Shown: in pieces, positions 56,575 to 64,000 of the stretch
How the letters are laid out: every line of letters starts with the position of its first letter
Numbering within the stretch: the first letter of the stretch is position 1
NCBI RefSeq assembly: GCF_006715045.1
Contig: NZ_VFML01000001.1
Span: 4,432,501-4,496,500 of the forward strand
DNA length: 64,000 bases
Direction: 5' to 3'
Origin: Amycolatopsis cihanbeyliensis
GTDB lineage: Bacteria; Actinomycetota; Actinomycetes; Mycobacteriales; Pseudonocardiaceae
Translations under genes and position numbers: made by a program
Notes under the pieces: generated by a model
Databases searched by the model: none
What the model saw: only the letters and a program-made list of their open reading frames with translations
What the model was told of the DNA's origin: nothing

Positions 56575-59348
56575 TCGTCACCTCCCGGATCCGGTTGGTG
56601 GAAGGGAATGATCACCTCGGGTGCGCTGTGCGTGCTGCGGTCGAAGAACAGCGCGCGGCCCGGCCGTGGCGACCAGTGCACCACCTGCCCCGCGCAGAAC
56701 GGGCTGAGCTCGCTGCCCTGAACGTCCAGCGCGGCCCAGGCGCCGATGTCGTCGGTGCCGGTGAAGCCGAGGGTGTCCTTCAGCCTGCTGACCCCGCGCC
56801 ACCAGCCGAGCACGTGCAACCCGTTGGTCGGCCCCTGCTTCAGCAGCACCCGGAGCTGGTCGAGCCCGCTGGCCTGGCCGGGCGACTTCTGCTCCAGCGC
56901 GGGCAGCGCCGCGTCCACGCCGTACAGCGTCACGATCCGCTTACTGTCTACCGCGGACAGATCGTCGGCGAGGGTGTGCACCCGTGCCGAGAGTTCGCCG
57001 GGGGCCACCAGTTCCACCTTGTGCCCCTCGGCGGCCAGCCGGTCGGACAGCTCGGTGACCGCGTTCGCGCAGGTCTCCACCAGGCAGCACAGCACGAACA
57101 GGGCCTCGCCCGGCTGGTACTGGCGGGCCAGTGACCGGGCGGCGGAGTTCATGATGGACAGTGCTTCCTTCTGCGTGGTGCCCAGCACCGCCACGTTGCG
57201 GCCAGGGGCGCCGGAAAGCTCGACCCCGCGCGCCGACTCGGCCACCTCGATGGACTGGCCGAGCAGGGCCTTCGGCCGCGCCACGTGCTCCAGATCGCCG
57301 AACGCGCGCGACTCCTCCAGCACCGGCGCGTGCGCCCCGTCGAACAGCCTGGGCCGCTGGTGCGAGGTGGCGTACCGTTCCCACAACCGTTGCTGCAGGC
57401 CGGGGAACACCCCCTTGGCACTGGCGTCCGGGATATGCGCGAGCTGGTTTCCGTGCGCCACCCCGGAGTCGTGGTTCACCACGGCATGCCACTTCGGTGC
57501 GGCCACGGCGGCCTGGTTCGTCTCGGAAAGCACCCGGCGCGCCTTCGGCATCGCGATCCGCAGCGTGCACTGCTCGAACACCGCGGGCTTGCCCCAGAAC
57601 GCCTCGATCCCGGCCACGTCCTGGCTGGCCAGCACCAGGTGAATACCCTGCGAGCGGCCACGCCGGGCGATGTCCTCCAGCAGGGAGGTGGCCAGCGCGG
57701 TGACCGTGTCCCGCCCGGCGAACAGGTACTGGAACTCGTCGATCACCGCGACGATCCGCGGCCAGTGCCCCTCCGGGTCCTGCTCGCGCAACTCGGCAAG
57801 GTGGGTCACCTCGTGGTCCTTGGCCGCGGCCGAGCGCCTGCGCAGCTCGTCGGCGAGGAACCGCAGCAGGGCGAGGCCGAACTCCCTGTCGGTGTTCACG
57901 TTCACCCCGACCAGCCGGGCGTGCGGCAGCCAGCTCTCGTCCCTGCGGCCGGGCGCGAGCCCGGCGAAGGACACGCCCTCCTTGAAGTCCAGCAGGTACA
58001 GCGCGAGTTCGTCCGGTGAGTAGCGCGCGCACAGGCTGCCGAGCAGCGCGTACAGGAAGTTGGTCTTGCCGGAGCCGCTCGGCCCGCCGATCAGTGCGTG
58101 CGGGCTGGCGTCGCCGATCACCACCTCCACCGGCTCGCCCTCGTAGAACCCGACCGGCGCCCGCAACTCCCACGCCGACCGCTGCTTGCCGAACTCGGTC
58201 GGCAGCAGGTCGGCGAAGGAACGCGGGCCGCCCTGCTTGGCGATGAGCGCCTCGGCGATCCGGCTCGCCGCGGTGCCGACCTGCCCGGCCGGCAGCGGGC
58301 GGTCCAGGTGCACCGCCAGGTCGGAGCCGGTCATGCTGCTGATCGCGCGGCGCTCGTCGAGCAGGCTGATGGATTCCACCGCTCCGCCGAGCGCGGTCGG
58401 CACGTCCACCAGGACCAGCGAGATGCCCGCGGCGAGCGCCCCGGAGGCGACCCGCTTCAGCTCACGTAGCTGCTCCGGTTGCAACTCCTCGCCGTTGCCG
58501 TAGAGCACGGCGATCCGCCATGGCTCGACCCTGCGCCCGGTGTCCCTGCGCATCGCCTGCAGCGAGGTGTACCCGGCCTGCATGGTGTGCGCGTGGATTC
58601 GCCGGATGTGCCCGGCCAGCTCGTCCAGCAGGTCGACCAGCCGGGTCGGGTCGTGCACGGTGAGCGCACTGGTGCGGCTGAGCGCGTAGAAGTTCGGCAG
58701 CACCGCGGTGAGCTGCCCGACATCCCACAGGTGCACCCGAACCGCGCCGGGTTCGAAGGTGCTGAGCACGCGCATCAGCAGGTTCTCCACCAGCGCGTCG
58801 ATACTCGGCCGGGTCTTCGGCGCGGAGGTGATGGAAAGATGCGACTCGTCCAGCAGCGGGACCGCGACGTCGAAGGTCATCTCGGTCCCCGGGGTGCGGC
58901 CGGCGTCACCCCCGTCCACGGTGGCCGAGCCGACCCGCCACAGTTCGGGGGCGATCACCCCGGAGTGCGTGCCGACCCGGCCGAGCCATTCGCCCGGCGG
59001 CTTGCCCGCGGCACCGGGGGCACTGGCCGCGACCAGCTCGCGCAGCCGGTTCGGCCCATCGGACCATTCCCCGTAGAACTGTTTACGGACCGTATCCAGC
59101 CAGGCGAACACCCCGGCCATCTCCGGTTCCTTGGCTCGCTCGACGACCTGCGGATCGGCCGCGGCGTGCTCGATCCCGGCCTGGACGATCGACTGCTCCA
59201 GTTCCAGCTTGGCGAGCTGATTCTCGGCCGACTTCCTGGCGTTGGTCGCCGCGCCGAGCGCGAGACCGATCTGCCTGCGTAGCTGGTCCAGCGCGGTGAT
59301 CACCCGCGCGCGTTGCTCGCCGGCCTTCTTTCCGATCACCCGGGTCAC
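56571..59348 (-). CDS. FtsK/SpoIIIE-type ATPase with N-terminal coiled coil
   Basis: A 925-residue protein from GTG 59348, directly after the upstream stop. Residues ~5-75 are a coiled coil (RRQIGLALGAATNARKSAEN). Residues ~150-400 include a domain like those flanking FtsK motors. The active motor has Walker A GGPSGSGKTNFLY near 418 and Walker B IVAVIDEFQYLF near 530, then LVLASQDV. A second region near 705 (GAPGRNVAVLGTTQKEALSI) aligns with a P-loop but lacks GKT/S, recalling degenerate EccC ATPase domains. There are no membrane segments. It may translocate DNA or protein; which one is unknown. Confidence 0.85.
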   Translation of the reverse strand: MTRVIGKKAGEQRARVITALDQLRRQIGLALGAATNARKSAENQLAKLELEQSIVQAGIEHAAADPQVVERAKEPEMAGVFAWLDTVRKQFYGEWSDGPNRLRELVAASAPGAAGKPPGEWLGRVGTHSGVIAPELWRVGSATVDGGDAGRTPGTEMTFDVAVPLLDESHLSITSAPKTRPSIDALVENLLMRVLSTFEPGAVRVHLWDVGQLTAVLPNFYALSRTSALTVHDPTRLVDLLDELAGHIRRIHAHTMQAGYTSLQAMRRDTGRRVEPWRIAVLYGNGEELQPEQLRELKRVASGALAAGISLVLVDVPTALGGAVESISLLDERRAISSMTGSDLAVHLDRPLPAGQVGTAASRIAEALIAKQGGPRSFADLLPTEFGKQRSAWELRAPVGFYEGEPVEVVIGDASPHALIGGPSGSGKTNFLYALLGSLCARYSPDELALYLLDFKEGVSFAGLAPGRRDESWLPHARLVGVNVNTDREFGLALLRFLADELRRRSAAAKDHEVTHLAELREQDPEGHWPRIVAVIDEFQYLFAGRDTVTALATSLLEDIARRGRSQGIHLVLASQDVAGIEAFWGKPAVFEQCTLRIAMPKARRVLSETNQAAVAAPKWHAVVNHDSGVAHGNQLAHIPDASAKGVFPGLQQRLWERYATSHQRPRLFDGAHAPVLEESRAFGDLEHVARPKALLGQSIEVAESARGVELSGAPGRNVAVLGTTQKEALSIMNSAARSLARQYQPGEALFVLCCLVETCANAVTELSDRLAAEGHKVELVAPGELSARVHTLADDLSAVDSKRIVTLYGVDAALPALEQKSPGQASGLDQLRVLLKQGPTNGLHVLGWWRGVSRLKDTLGFTGTDDIGAWAALDVQGSELSPFCAGQVVHWSPRPGRALFFDRSTHSAPEVIIPFHQPDPGGDE

Positions 59349-59594
59349 CTACAGCCGTGCTTCATAGCGGTTCAGCAGCTCGTCCGCGTTGTCCAGCCTT
59401 CCGGTCTGGGTGTCGAGTTGGTCGAAGGCGTTGGCCAGTTGCGGCGGGAGCCAGGGTTGGGCCTGTGCTTGCGCATCCACGATGGCGCGTCGCGATTCCT
59501 GCAGCAACCCTCGTGCTCGATCGAAGTGCGCCCGCGCGTCGGCCATCCCGCTGTGCACCGCGGCGAGCAGGCGGTGCAGCTCGTCCAGCGACAT
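59349..59594 (-). CDS. Small helical protein 2 of the FtsK cassette
   Basis: An 81-residue protein from ATG 59594, 4 nt after the previous stop and abutting the ATPase start. It has two amphipathic helices (LDELHRLLAAVHSGMADARA, HFDRARGLLQESRRAIVDAQ) and a third ending ADELLNRYEARL. Size and helical-hairpin form are like WXG100 proteins, but WxG is absent. It shares the C-terminal Tyr-x-Ala-Arg-Leu ending with the gene before it. Function unknown. Confidence 0.75.
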   Translation of the reverse strand: MSLDELHRLLAAVHSGMADARAHFDRARGLLQESRRAIVDAQAQAQPWLPPQLANAFDQLDTQTGRLDNADELLNRYEARL

Positions 59595-59598
59595 CGGG

Positions 59599-59859
59599 CT
59601 ACAGCCGCGCGGAGTACGAGTCGGCCGAGGAGATGCAGGCCTGGATCGTGCTCTGGGTGCCGTTGATGCCCTGCAGGGCTTCGGCGAGCAAACCGTGTGC
59701 CTGGTTCACCTCGGCCTGGGTGCTGCCGGATGTCGCTGCTGCCAGTGACTGCTGGGCTTCCTCCAGGGCCTGGGCGGCCTGTTGCAGGGCGGCGATGCTG
59801 GCGGAAGCCTTCTCGTTCGCGAGGGCGATCCCCGCGCGGATCTCTTCCACTCCGGGCAT
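59599..59859 (-). CDS. Small helical protein 1 of the FtsK cassette
   Basis: An 86-residue protein from ATG 59859, with AAGGAG eight bases upstream. It is a helical hairpin (VEEIRAGIALANEKASASIA, ALQQAAQALEEAQQSLAAAT, then AEVNQAHGLLAEALQGINGT), one Cys near residue 75, ending SSADSYSARL. It resembles WXG100/ESX substrates in size and form without the WxG motif. It heads the operon; a palindromic GGTAGGTCTACC lies ~30 nt upstream. Confidence 0.75.
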   Translation of the reverse strand: MPGVEEIRAGIALANEKASASIAALQQAAQALEEAQQSLAAATSGSTQAEVNQAHGLLAEALQGINGTQSTIQACISSADSYSARL

Positions 59860-59988
59860 GGGGCGGACTCCTTGGAGCTGGGTAGGTCTACCTTCAACAA
59901 ACCTAGCGTGACCGGGCGATTCCGGACAGACGGCGGGTGGGTGTTCGACTGGTCCTATGGGGGGTTCTCCCCCGCGAATATGGCTGGC

Positions 59989-60019
59989 GGCGTGTTCCGA
60001 GGTTGTCTCGGAACACGCC
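59989..60019 (-). terminator. Terminator hairpin of tRNA-Ser(GGA)
   Basis: GGCGTGTTCCGAG (59989-60001) and CTCGGAACACGCC (60007-60019) form a perfect 13-bp stem with a 5-nt loop, 12 nt beyond the 3' end of the minus-strand tRNA. Confidence 0.8.
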
Positions 60020-60031
60020 GCCAGCCGGGAG

Positions 60032-60118
60032 CGGAGGATACGGGATTCGAACCCGTGAGGGCTTTCACACCCAACACGATTTCCAATCGTGCGCCTTAGG
60101 CCGCTCGGCCAATCCTCC
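60032..60118 (-). tRNA. tRNA-Ser(GGA)
   Basis: An 87-nt type II tRNA on the minus strand. Acceptor GGAGGAT at the 5' end pairs with ATCCTCC (plus-strand arms 60112-60118 and 60033-60039), with discriminator G at 60032. Anticodon loop TTGGAAA gives anticodon GGA (Ser, UCC). It has a long variable arm and T-loop GGTTCGAATCC. Confidence 0.95.
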
Positions 60119-60650
60119 GCGAAAGAGGGTAGCAGAGCAGCCTCTGACCTGCGGATACGGGGTCTGAGCTGCGATGACGGGGTGGGCGCCCGCCATGCCG
60201 CCGCGGTCGTGGGCGGCCCGTGCGGGCGACGCGGCGGTGCCGCCCGCACGGGCCGCGGGAGTGGGTGAACGGCCGGTGAACGAGCGGTGGCCTGCCCGGT
60301 GCGCCGGTGGCCTGCCGCGCCGCATTCCGCCAGTTGTTCCCCTGGTCGGCGGCCTGTTTCGTGGTTCAATTCAGACAATTGAAAAATATTGCTTTCCTTG
60401 GTTGCCGGCAGTGTTTTGCTCATTTCCTGGGACGCTCGTTTTCCCTCTTGACCCCGTCTCGAGTGCGTGCTCAAGATGAAACCTGTTCGGTTTTGGTGCT
60501 CACCACGGCCTCGGCGCGACCACCCACGCTGCCACGCCTTACTCGTGAGTGCGCTTGCGGTCGCAACCTTCCCGCGAGCAGGCGGGACGGGGTCCGGATT
60601 TGTTTCGGGCCCCACTGATTGAAATATGTACATCAACCCGAGGAGGGGCA
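60119..60650. other. Intergenic region between tRNA-Ser and the lyase-like gene
   Basis: No gene is supported. A perfect 15-bp inverted repeat lies at 60213-60227 / 60242-60256 (GCGGCCCGTGCGGGC and its complement, 14-nt loop). From ~60360 to ~60470 the base composition turns AT-rich, with a 7-5-7 palindrome TTCAATT / AATTGAA (60365-60383). This part probably holds the promoter and regulatory sites of the following cluster. Confidence 0.5.
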
Positions 60651-61508
60651 ATGCGCCCTGGGCAGAATTTACGGAACAATGTTTCAGAAGGTGGTGTAAC
60701 GCCACTTATCGGTGTGTTCGACATGTTCTCCGCGTCGGTGGCGGCGCAGCACTACGACGGGTTCTTCGTGTCCGGGTTCGGCTTCGCCGCGTCCTACTAC
60801 GGCCTGCCGGACATCGGCTTCATCGCCTGGCCGGACATCGTGAACTTCGTCCAGCGGCTGCGCCTGGCCTTCCCCCAGCACCACATGCTGGTGGACATCG
60901 ACGACGGCTACGTCGACCCGGAGGTGGCCTGCCACGTCGTCGAGCACCTCGAGGCGATCGGCGCCTCCGGGGTGATCCTCGAGGACCAGAAGCGACCCCG
61001 GCGCTGCGGCCATGTGGAGGGCAAGCAGGTGCTGCCCCTGGCGGAGTACCTGGAGAAGCTGGAGTTGGTGCTGCAGACCCGGCGGGATCTGCTGGTGGTG
61101 GCCCGCACGGACGCCACCGAGGAGGCCGAGATCCTGCGCAGGGCCGAGGCGCTGGCCGGGACGGACGCCGACGTCATCCTGGTCGACGGCGTGCGCAGCG
61201 CGGACTGGATCGCCAAGGTCCGCGCGGTCATCGGCGACAAGCCGCTGCTGTTCAACCAGATCGCAGGCGGGAAGTCCCCGCGGCTCTCGCTGTCCGAACT
61301 CGAGCGGCTCGGCGTGGACGTCGCGATCTACAGCACCCCCTGCCTGTTCGCCGCGCAGTCGGCGATGGAGGGGGCGCTGACCGCACTGAAGGACAACGAC
61401 GGCCGGCTGCCGCACGGCGAGGACCAGGTCGGCGTCGCCGAGTCCCTGCTGCTGCTCGAGCAGAACATCAGTCGCCACCACCCGAAGCCGGCGCTCGTCG
61501 GTAGCTGA
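60651..61508 (+). CDS. Isocitrate lyase / PEP mutase superfamily enzyme
   Basis: A 285-residue enzyme from ATG 60651 (GAGGAGGGG site). It has TIM-barrel motifs of the ICL/PEPM superfamily: metal-binding LVDIDDGYVDP near residue 83, VILEDQKRPRRCGH near 105-118, and LLVVARTDA near 146. The Cys in RCGH is the catalytic acid in isocitrate and methylisocitrate lyases and is missing in PEP mutases, so a C-C lyase or related hydrolase is more likely than phosphonate chemistry. Its position before a transporter and an NRPS suggests precursor supply. Confidence 0.8.
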   Translation: MRPGQNLRNNVSEGGVTPLIGVFDMFSASVAAQHYDGFFVSGFGFAASYYGLPDIGFIAWPDIVNFVQRLRLAFPQHHMLVDIDDGYVDPEVACHVVEHLEAIGASGVILEDQKRPRRCGHVEGKQVLPLAEYLEKLELVLQTRRDLLVVARTDATEEAEILRRAEALAGTDADVILVDGVRSADWIAKVRAVIGDKPLLFNQIAGGKSPRLSLSELERLGVDVAIYSTPCLFAAQSAMEGALTALKDNDGRLPHGEDQVGVAESLLLLEQNISRHHPKPALVGS

Positions 61509-61523
61509 GGCAACCCCACGCCA

Positions 61524-61560
61524 GGGCGGTCCCGGCCCCAGCCACGTGCCGGGACCGCCC
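61524..61560 (+). terminator. Hairpin between the lyase-like and transporter genes
   Basis: GGGCGGTCCCGGC (61524-61536) and GCCGGGACCGCCC (61548-61560) form a perfect 13-bp stem with an 11-nt loop. There is no U-tract; read-through into the transporter is possible. Confidence 0.6.
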
Positions 61561-61579
61561 GGCCGGGGAGGGAGACTCC

Positions 61580-62578
61580 ATGATCCATCCGCTGAAACAC
61601 GTGAGTCGCTTCGTCGACCCCTACATCCTGGCCATCCTCGGCACCGTCGCGCTCGCCTCCCTGCTACCCGCGCGGGGCGTGGGCACCCCGGTCGTCGACA
61701 CCGGCGCCGACGTCGCGGTCGGCCTGCTGTTCTTCCTCTACGGCGCGCGGCTCTCCCCGCGCGCGGTCGCCGACGGCATGCGGCACTGGCGGCTGCACCT
61801 GGTGGTGTTCGGCAGCACCTTCGTGCTCTTCCCCGTGCTCGGCCTCGCCGCGCACGCGCTGGTGCCCTCGGTGCTCACCAGCGAGCTGTACATCGGGCTG
61901 GTGTTCCTGTGCGCGCTGCCCTCCACCGTGCAGTCCTCGATCGCCTTCACCTCCATCGCCAGGGGCAACGTCGCCGCCGCCATCTGCAGCGCCTCGCTGT
62001 CCAACCTGGTCGGGATCGTGCTCACCCCGGTGCTGGTCGGCCTGCTGCTGGCCACCAGGGGCGGCATCTCCGCGCAACCGATGCTGGACATCGGCGTACA
62101 ACTGCTGCTGCCGTTCGCGGCCGGGCAGCTGTCCCGGCGCTGGATCGGGGAGTGGATCACCCGCAACCGCCGGCTGCTCGGCTACGTCGACCGCGGCTCG
62201 ATCCTGCTGGTGGTGTACTCGGCGTTCAGCCAGGGCGTGCAGGCCGGGATCTGGCACCAGCTTCCGGTGCCGCGGCTCGGCGCCCTGCTCGCGGTCAGCG
62301 CGGTGCTACTCGGGCTGGTGCTGCTGAGCACCAGCTACGCCGCGCGCTGGCTCGGGTTCGACCTCGAGGACCAGATCGCGATCGTGTTCTGCGGCTCGAA
62401 GAAGAGCCTTGCCAGTGGGGTTCCGATGGCGGCGGTGCTGTTCGCCGACCAGAGCGTCGGGCTGATCGTGCTGCCGCTGATGCTGTTCCACCAGTTGCAG
62501 TTGATGGTCTGCGCCGCGCTGGCAAAGCGGTACGCCAACGCGCGGCCCGCGCTGTCCCCGGTGCCCGTGGCGCCATGA
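61580..62578 (+). CDS. Bile-acid:Na+ symporter-like transporter
   Basis: A 332-residue membrane protein from ATG 61580 (GGGAGGGAGA site). About nine to ten helices are visible from residue ~15. Family features include LYGARLSPRAVADGMRHWRL near 55, FLCALPSTVQSSIAFTSIAR near 113 and FCGSKKSLASGVPMAAVLFA near 270, the PF13593-type SBF pattern. It would move an organic anion with sodium. Its stop overlaps the NRPS start (ATGA), so it may export or import a metabolite of that pathway; direction and substrate are unknown. Confidence 0.87.
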   Translation: MIHPLKHVSRFVDPYILAILGTVALASLLPARGVGTPVVDTGADVAVGLLFFLYGARLSPRAVADGMRHWRLHLVVFGSTFVLFPVLGLAAHALVPSVLTSELYIGLVFLCALPSTVQSSIAFTSIARGNVAAAICSASLSNLVGIVLTPVLVGLLLATRGGISAQPMLDIGVQLLLPFAAGQLSRRWIGEWITRNRRLLGYVDRGSILLVVYSAFSQGVQAGIWHQLPVPRLGALLAVSAVLLGLVLLSTSYAARWLGFDLEDQIAIVFCGSKKSLASGVPMAAVLFADQSVGLIVLPLMLFHQLQLMVCAALAKRYANARPALSPVPVAP

Positions 62579-64000
62579 CCACGGTCGCCGGAAGGGACCT
62601 GCGCGGCCTGCGCGAGGTGTTCGAGGCCACCCGGGACGCCCGCCCGGAGGCCGTGGCACTGGAGTGCGGGGCGAGCAGGTTGACCTACGCCGAGCTGGAC
62701 GTGCGCGCCAACCGCCTCGCGCACTACCTGGCCACGACCGGGGTGCGGCCGGGCGGCAGGGTCGGTATCCAGCTACCACGGTCGGTGCACGCCTACGTCG
62801 CGCTGCTGGCCGTGGTGAAGGCGGGCGCGGTCTTCGTCCCGATCGACCCGGAGGCCCCGCCCGAACGGGTGGCGTTCATCGCCGGGGACGCCGCGCTGTC
62901 CGCCCTGCTGTGCGCCGAGGCGCCTGCCCGCACCCCGCACTGCGCGGTGCTGCGGATGGCCGAGATCGAACAGCTCGCCGCGGGCTTCCCGCCCTGGCGA
63001 CCGGCTCCCGAACCGGTGCCGGACCCGGCCGCCTACGTGATCTACACCTCGGGCTCGACCGGGCGGCCGAAAGGTGTGGAGGTGGCCCAGTCCGGCATCG
63101 TGCACTTCCTGGAGGTGGCGACGCCGATTTACCGGGTAGGGCCGGGGGATCGGGTCTACCAGGGTATGACGCTGGCCTTCGACTTCTCGATCGAGGAGAT
63201 CTGGCCGACCTGGGCGGTGGGCGCGACGCTGGTCGCCGGCCCGGAGGGCGAGGGCCGGTTCGGCGCGGGACTCGCCGCGTTCCTCGCCGAACAGCGGATC
63301 ACGGTGCTGTACTGCGTGCCGACCGTGCTGGCGACCCTCGAGGTCGAGTTGCCCGCGCTGACCACCCTCGTCGTCGGTGGGGAGGCCTGCCCCGCCGAGC
63401 TGGTACGCAGGTGGAGCCGGCCGGGTAGGCGGATGCTGAACACCTACGGCCCCACCGAGACCACGGTGACCGCGACCTGGGCGGAGCTGTGCCCGGGGCG
63501 GCCGGTCAGCATCGGCAGGCCGTTGCCCGGCTACCGGGTCGAGATCCTGGACGAGTGGCTGCGCCCGGTGCCGGACGGGACGGTCGGCGAGATCTGCGTC
63601 GGCGGGCCGGGCGTGGCCAGGGGATACCTGAACCGTCCCGAGTTGACCGCCGAACGGTTCCGCCGCACCGGCCGGGGAGACCGGATCTACCGGACCGGGG
63701 ATCAGGGCCGGGTGCTGCCGGACGGGGAGATCGCCTTCCTCGGGCGGGCGGACAGCGAGGTGAAGGTCCGGGGCCACCGGGTGGACCTGCAGGAGATCGA
63801 GAGCCTGCTGCTGGCCGACGGCGCGGTGACCGGGGCCGCGGCGCGGGTGCTGACCGGCGGCATCGAGCTGGCCGGCTACGTGACCACCGCTTCCGCCCCC
63901 GCCGACCTGCCCGCCCGGTTGCGGGAGCGGTTGCGCCGGAGCCTGCCCGGATACCTGGTGCCCAGCCACCTCGAGGTGCTGGACACGCTGCCGCTGCTAC
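62575..64000 (+). CDS. NRPS adenylation domain, Pls/PosA-like (3' end outside window)
   Basis: At least 475 residues from ATG 62575, cut by the window end. It begins directly with an adenylation domain and has no condensation domain before it. Core motifs: YTSGSTGRPKG (A3) near residue 158, AFDFSIEEIW (A4) near 200, NTYGPTETTVTATW (A5) near 289, YRTGDQGRVLPDGEI (A7) near 372, GRADSEVKVRGHRVDLQEIE (A8) near 391. The DFS-IEEIW form and the stand-alone N-terminal A domain recall Pls/PosA-type synthetases, which make poly-amino-acid chains. That needs the missing C-terminus to confirm. Confidence 0.85.
   Translation, partial: MTTVAGRDLRGLREVFEATRDARPEAVALECGASRLTYAELDVRANRLAHYLATTGVRPGGRVGIQLPRSVHAYVALLAVVKAGAVFVPIDPEAPPERVAFIAGDAALSALLCAEAPARTPHCAVLRMAEIEQLAAGFPPWRPAPEPVPDPAAYVIYTSGSTGRPKGVEVAQSGIVHFLEVATPIYRVGPGDRVYQGMTLAFDFSIEEIWPTWAVGATLVAGPEGEGRFGAGLAAFLAEQRITVLYCVPTVLATLEVELPALTTLVVGGEACPAELVRRWSRPGRRMLNTYGPTETTVTATWAELCPGRPVSIGRPLPGYRVEILDEWLRPVPDGTVGEICVGGPGVARGYLNRPELTAERFRRTGRGDRIYRTGDQGRVLPDGEIAFLGRADSEVKVRGHRVDLQEIESLLLADGAVTGAAARVLTGGIELAGYVTTASAPADLPARLRERLRRSLPGYLVPSHLEVLDTLPLL

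Noticed and set aside
59599..59859. Full type VII (ESX) secretion locus around the FtsK-like ATPase
   Set aside because: No EccB, EccD, EccE or mycosin gene is in the window, and the small proteins lack WxG.
60651..61508. Phosphonate biosynthesis by PEP mutase
   Set aside because: The catalytic RCGH motif is of the lyase type, and no phosphonopyruvate decarboxylase is seen nearby.

Overview
The window is high-GC DNA that uses many GTG and TTG starts. Its content points to an actinomycete, most likely of the family Pseudonocardiaceae: DUF3558 lipoprotein, F420-type oxidoreductases, two large SARP regulators, an iniBAC-like dynamin locus, and a chaplin-like domain. The genus cannot be fixed from sequence alone.

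Bases 1-6860 are accessory. They carry a tyrosine-recombinase C-terminal remnant colliding with phage-like genes, a DUF3558 lipoprotein with a helical partner, an XRE regulator followed by very small coupled genes, a lipoprotein with a probable frameshift, a thymidylate-kinase-like and a NUDIX gene, and a phage-like structural protein. It reads as an eroded prophage or integrative element.

Bases 6860-21000 are mostly chromosomal. They hold a secreted esterase, a PadR/glyoxalase pair, a first SARP, a MarR/aldo-keto reductase pair, a DUF5709 protein, a second SARP, and two secreted wall-active proteins (NlpC/P60-like and GH75 chitosanase) that share a duplicated pair of peptidoglycan-binding modules. 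An Ohr/OhrR peroxide-defence operon follows.

Bases 21000-40500 hold several regulator/target units: TetR with an F420-type protein; TetR, a hotdog/SCP2-like protein and a thiolase; two ABC exporters, one next to a GbsR/MarR regulator; a semialdehyde dehydrogenase; an LLM-class F420 enzyme; and a FUSC-type membrane protein. Housekeeping genes follow: prephenate dehydrogenase, M20 amidohydrolase, and tRNA adenosine deaminase with its partner. A tRNA-Ser(CGA) lies at 40859.

Bases 44100-53500 carry an iniBAC-like locus. A minus-strand operon (Hsp70-like protein, ATP-binding LuxR regulator resembling IniR, DUF1989 protein) diverges from iniB-, iniA- and iniC-like genes; the latter two encode dynamin-like GTPases. 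This fits an envelope-stress response module. A large secreted nuclease follows.

Bases 56200-59860 hold a compact minus-strand operon of three small helical proteins and one FtsK/SpoIIIE-type ATPase. After tRNA-Ser(GGA), bases 60650-64000 begin a probable biosynthetic cluster: an isocitrate-lyase-superfamily enzyme, a bile-acid:Na+ symporter-like transporter, and the adenylation domain of a stand-alone NRPS cut by the window end.

The most unusual non-coding signal is an ~81-bp element built of 21-bp units beginning GTTTGCC. It occurs at 31269-31349 and 56113-56193, with an oppositely oriented relative at 31531-31631. Every copy sits at a junction between convergent genes, beside terminator-like hairpins.
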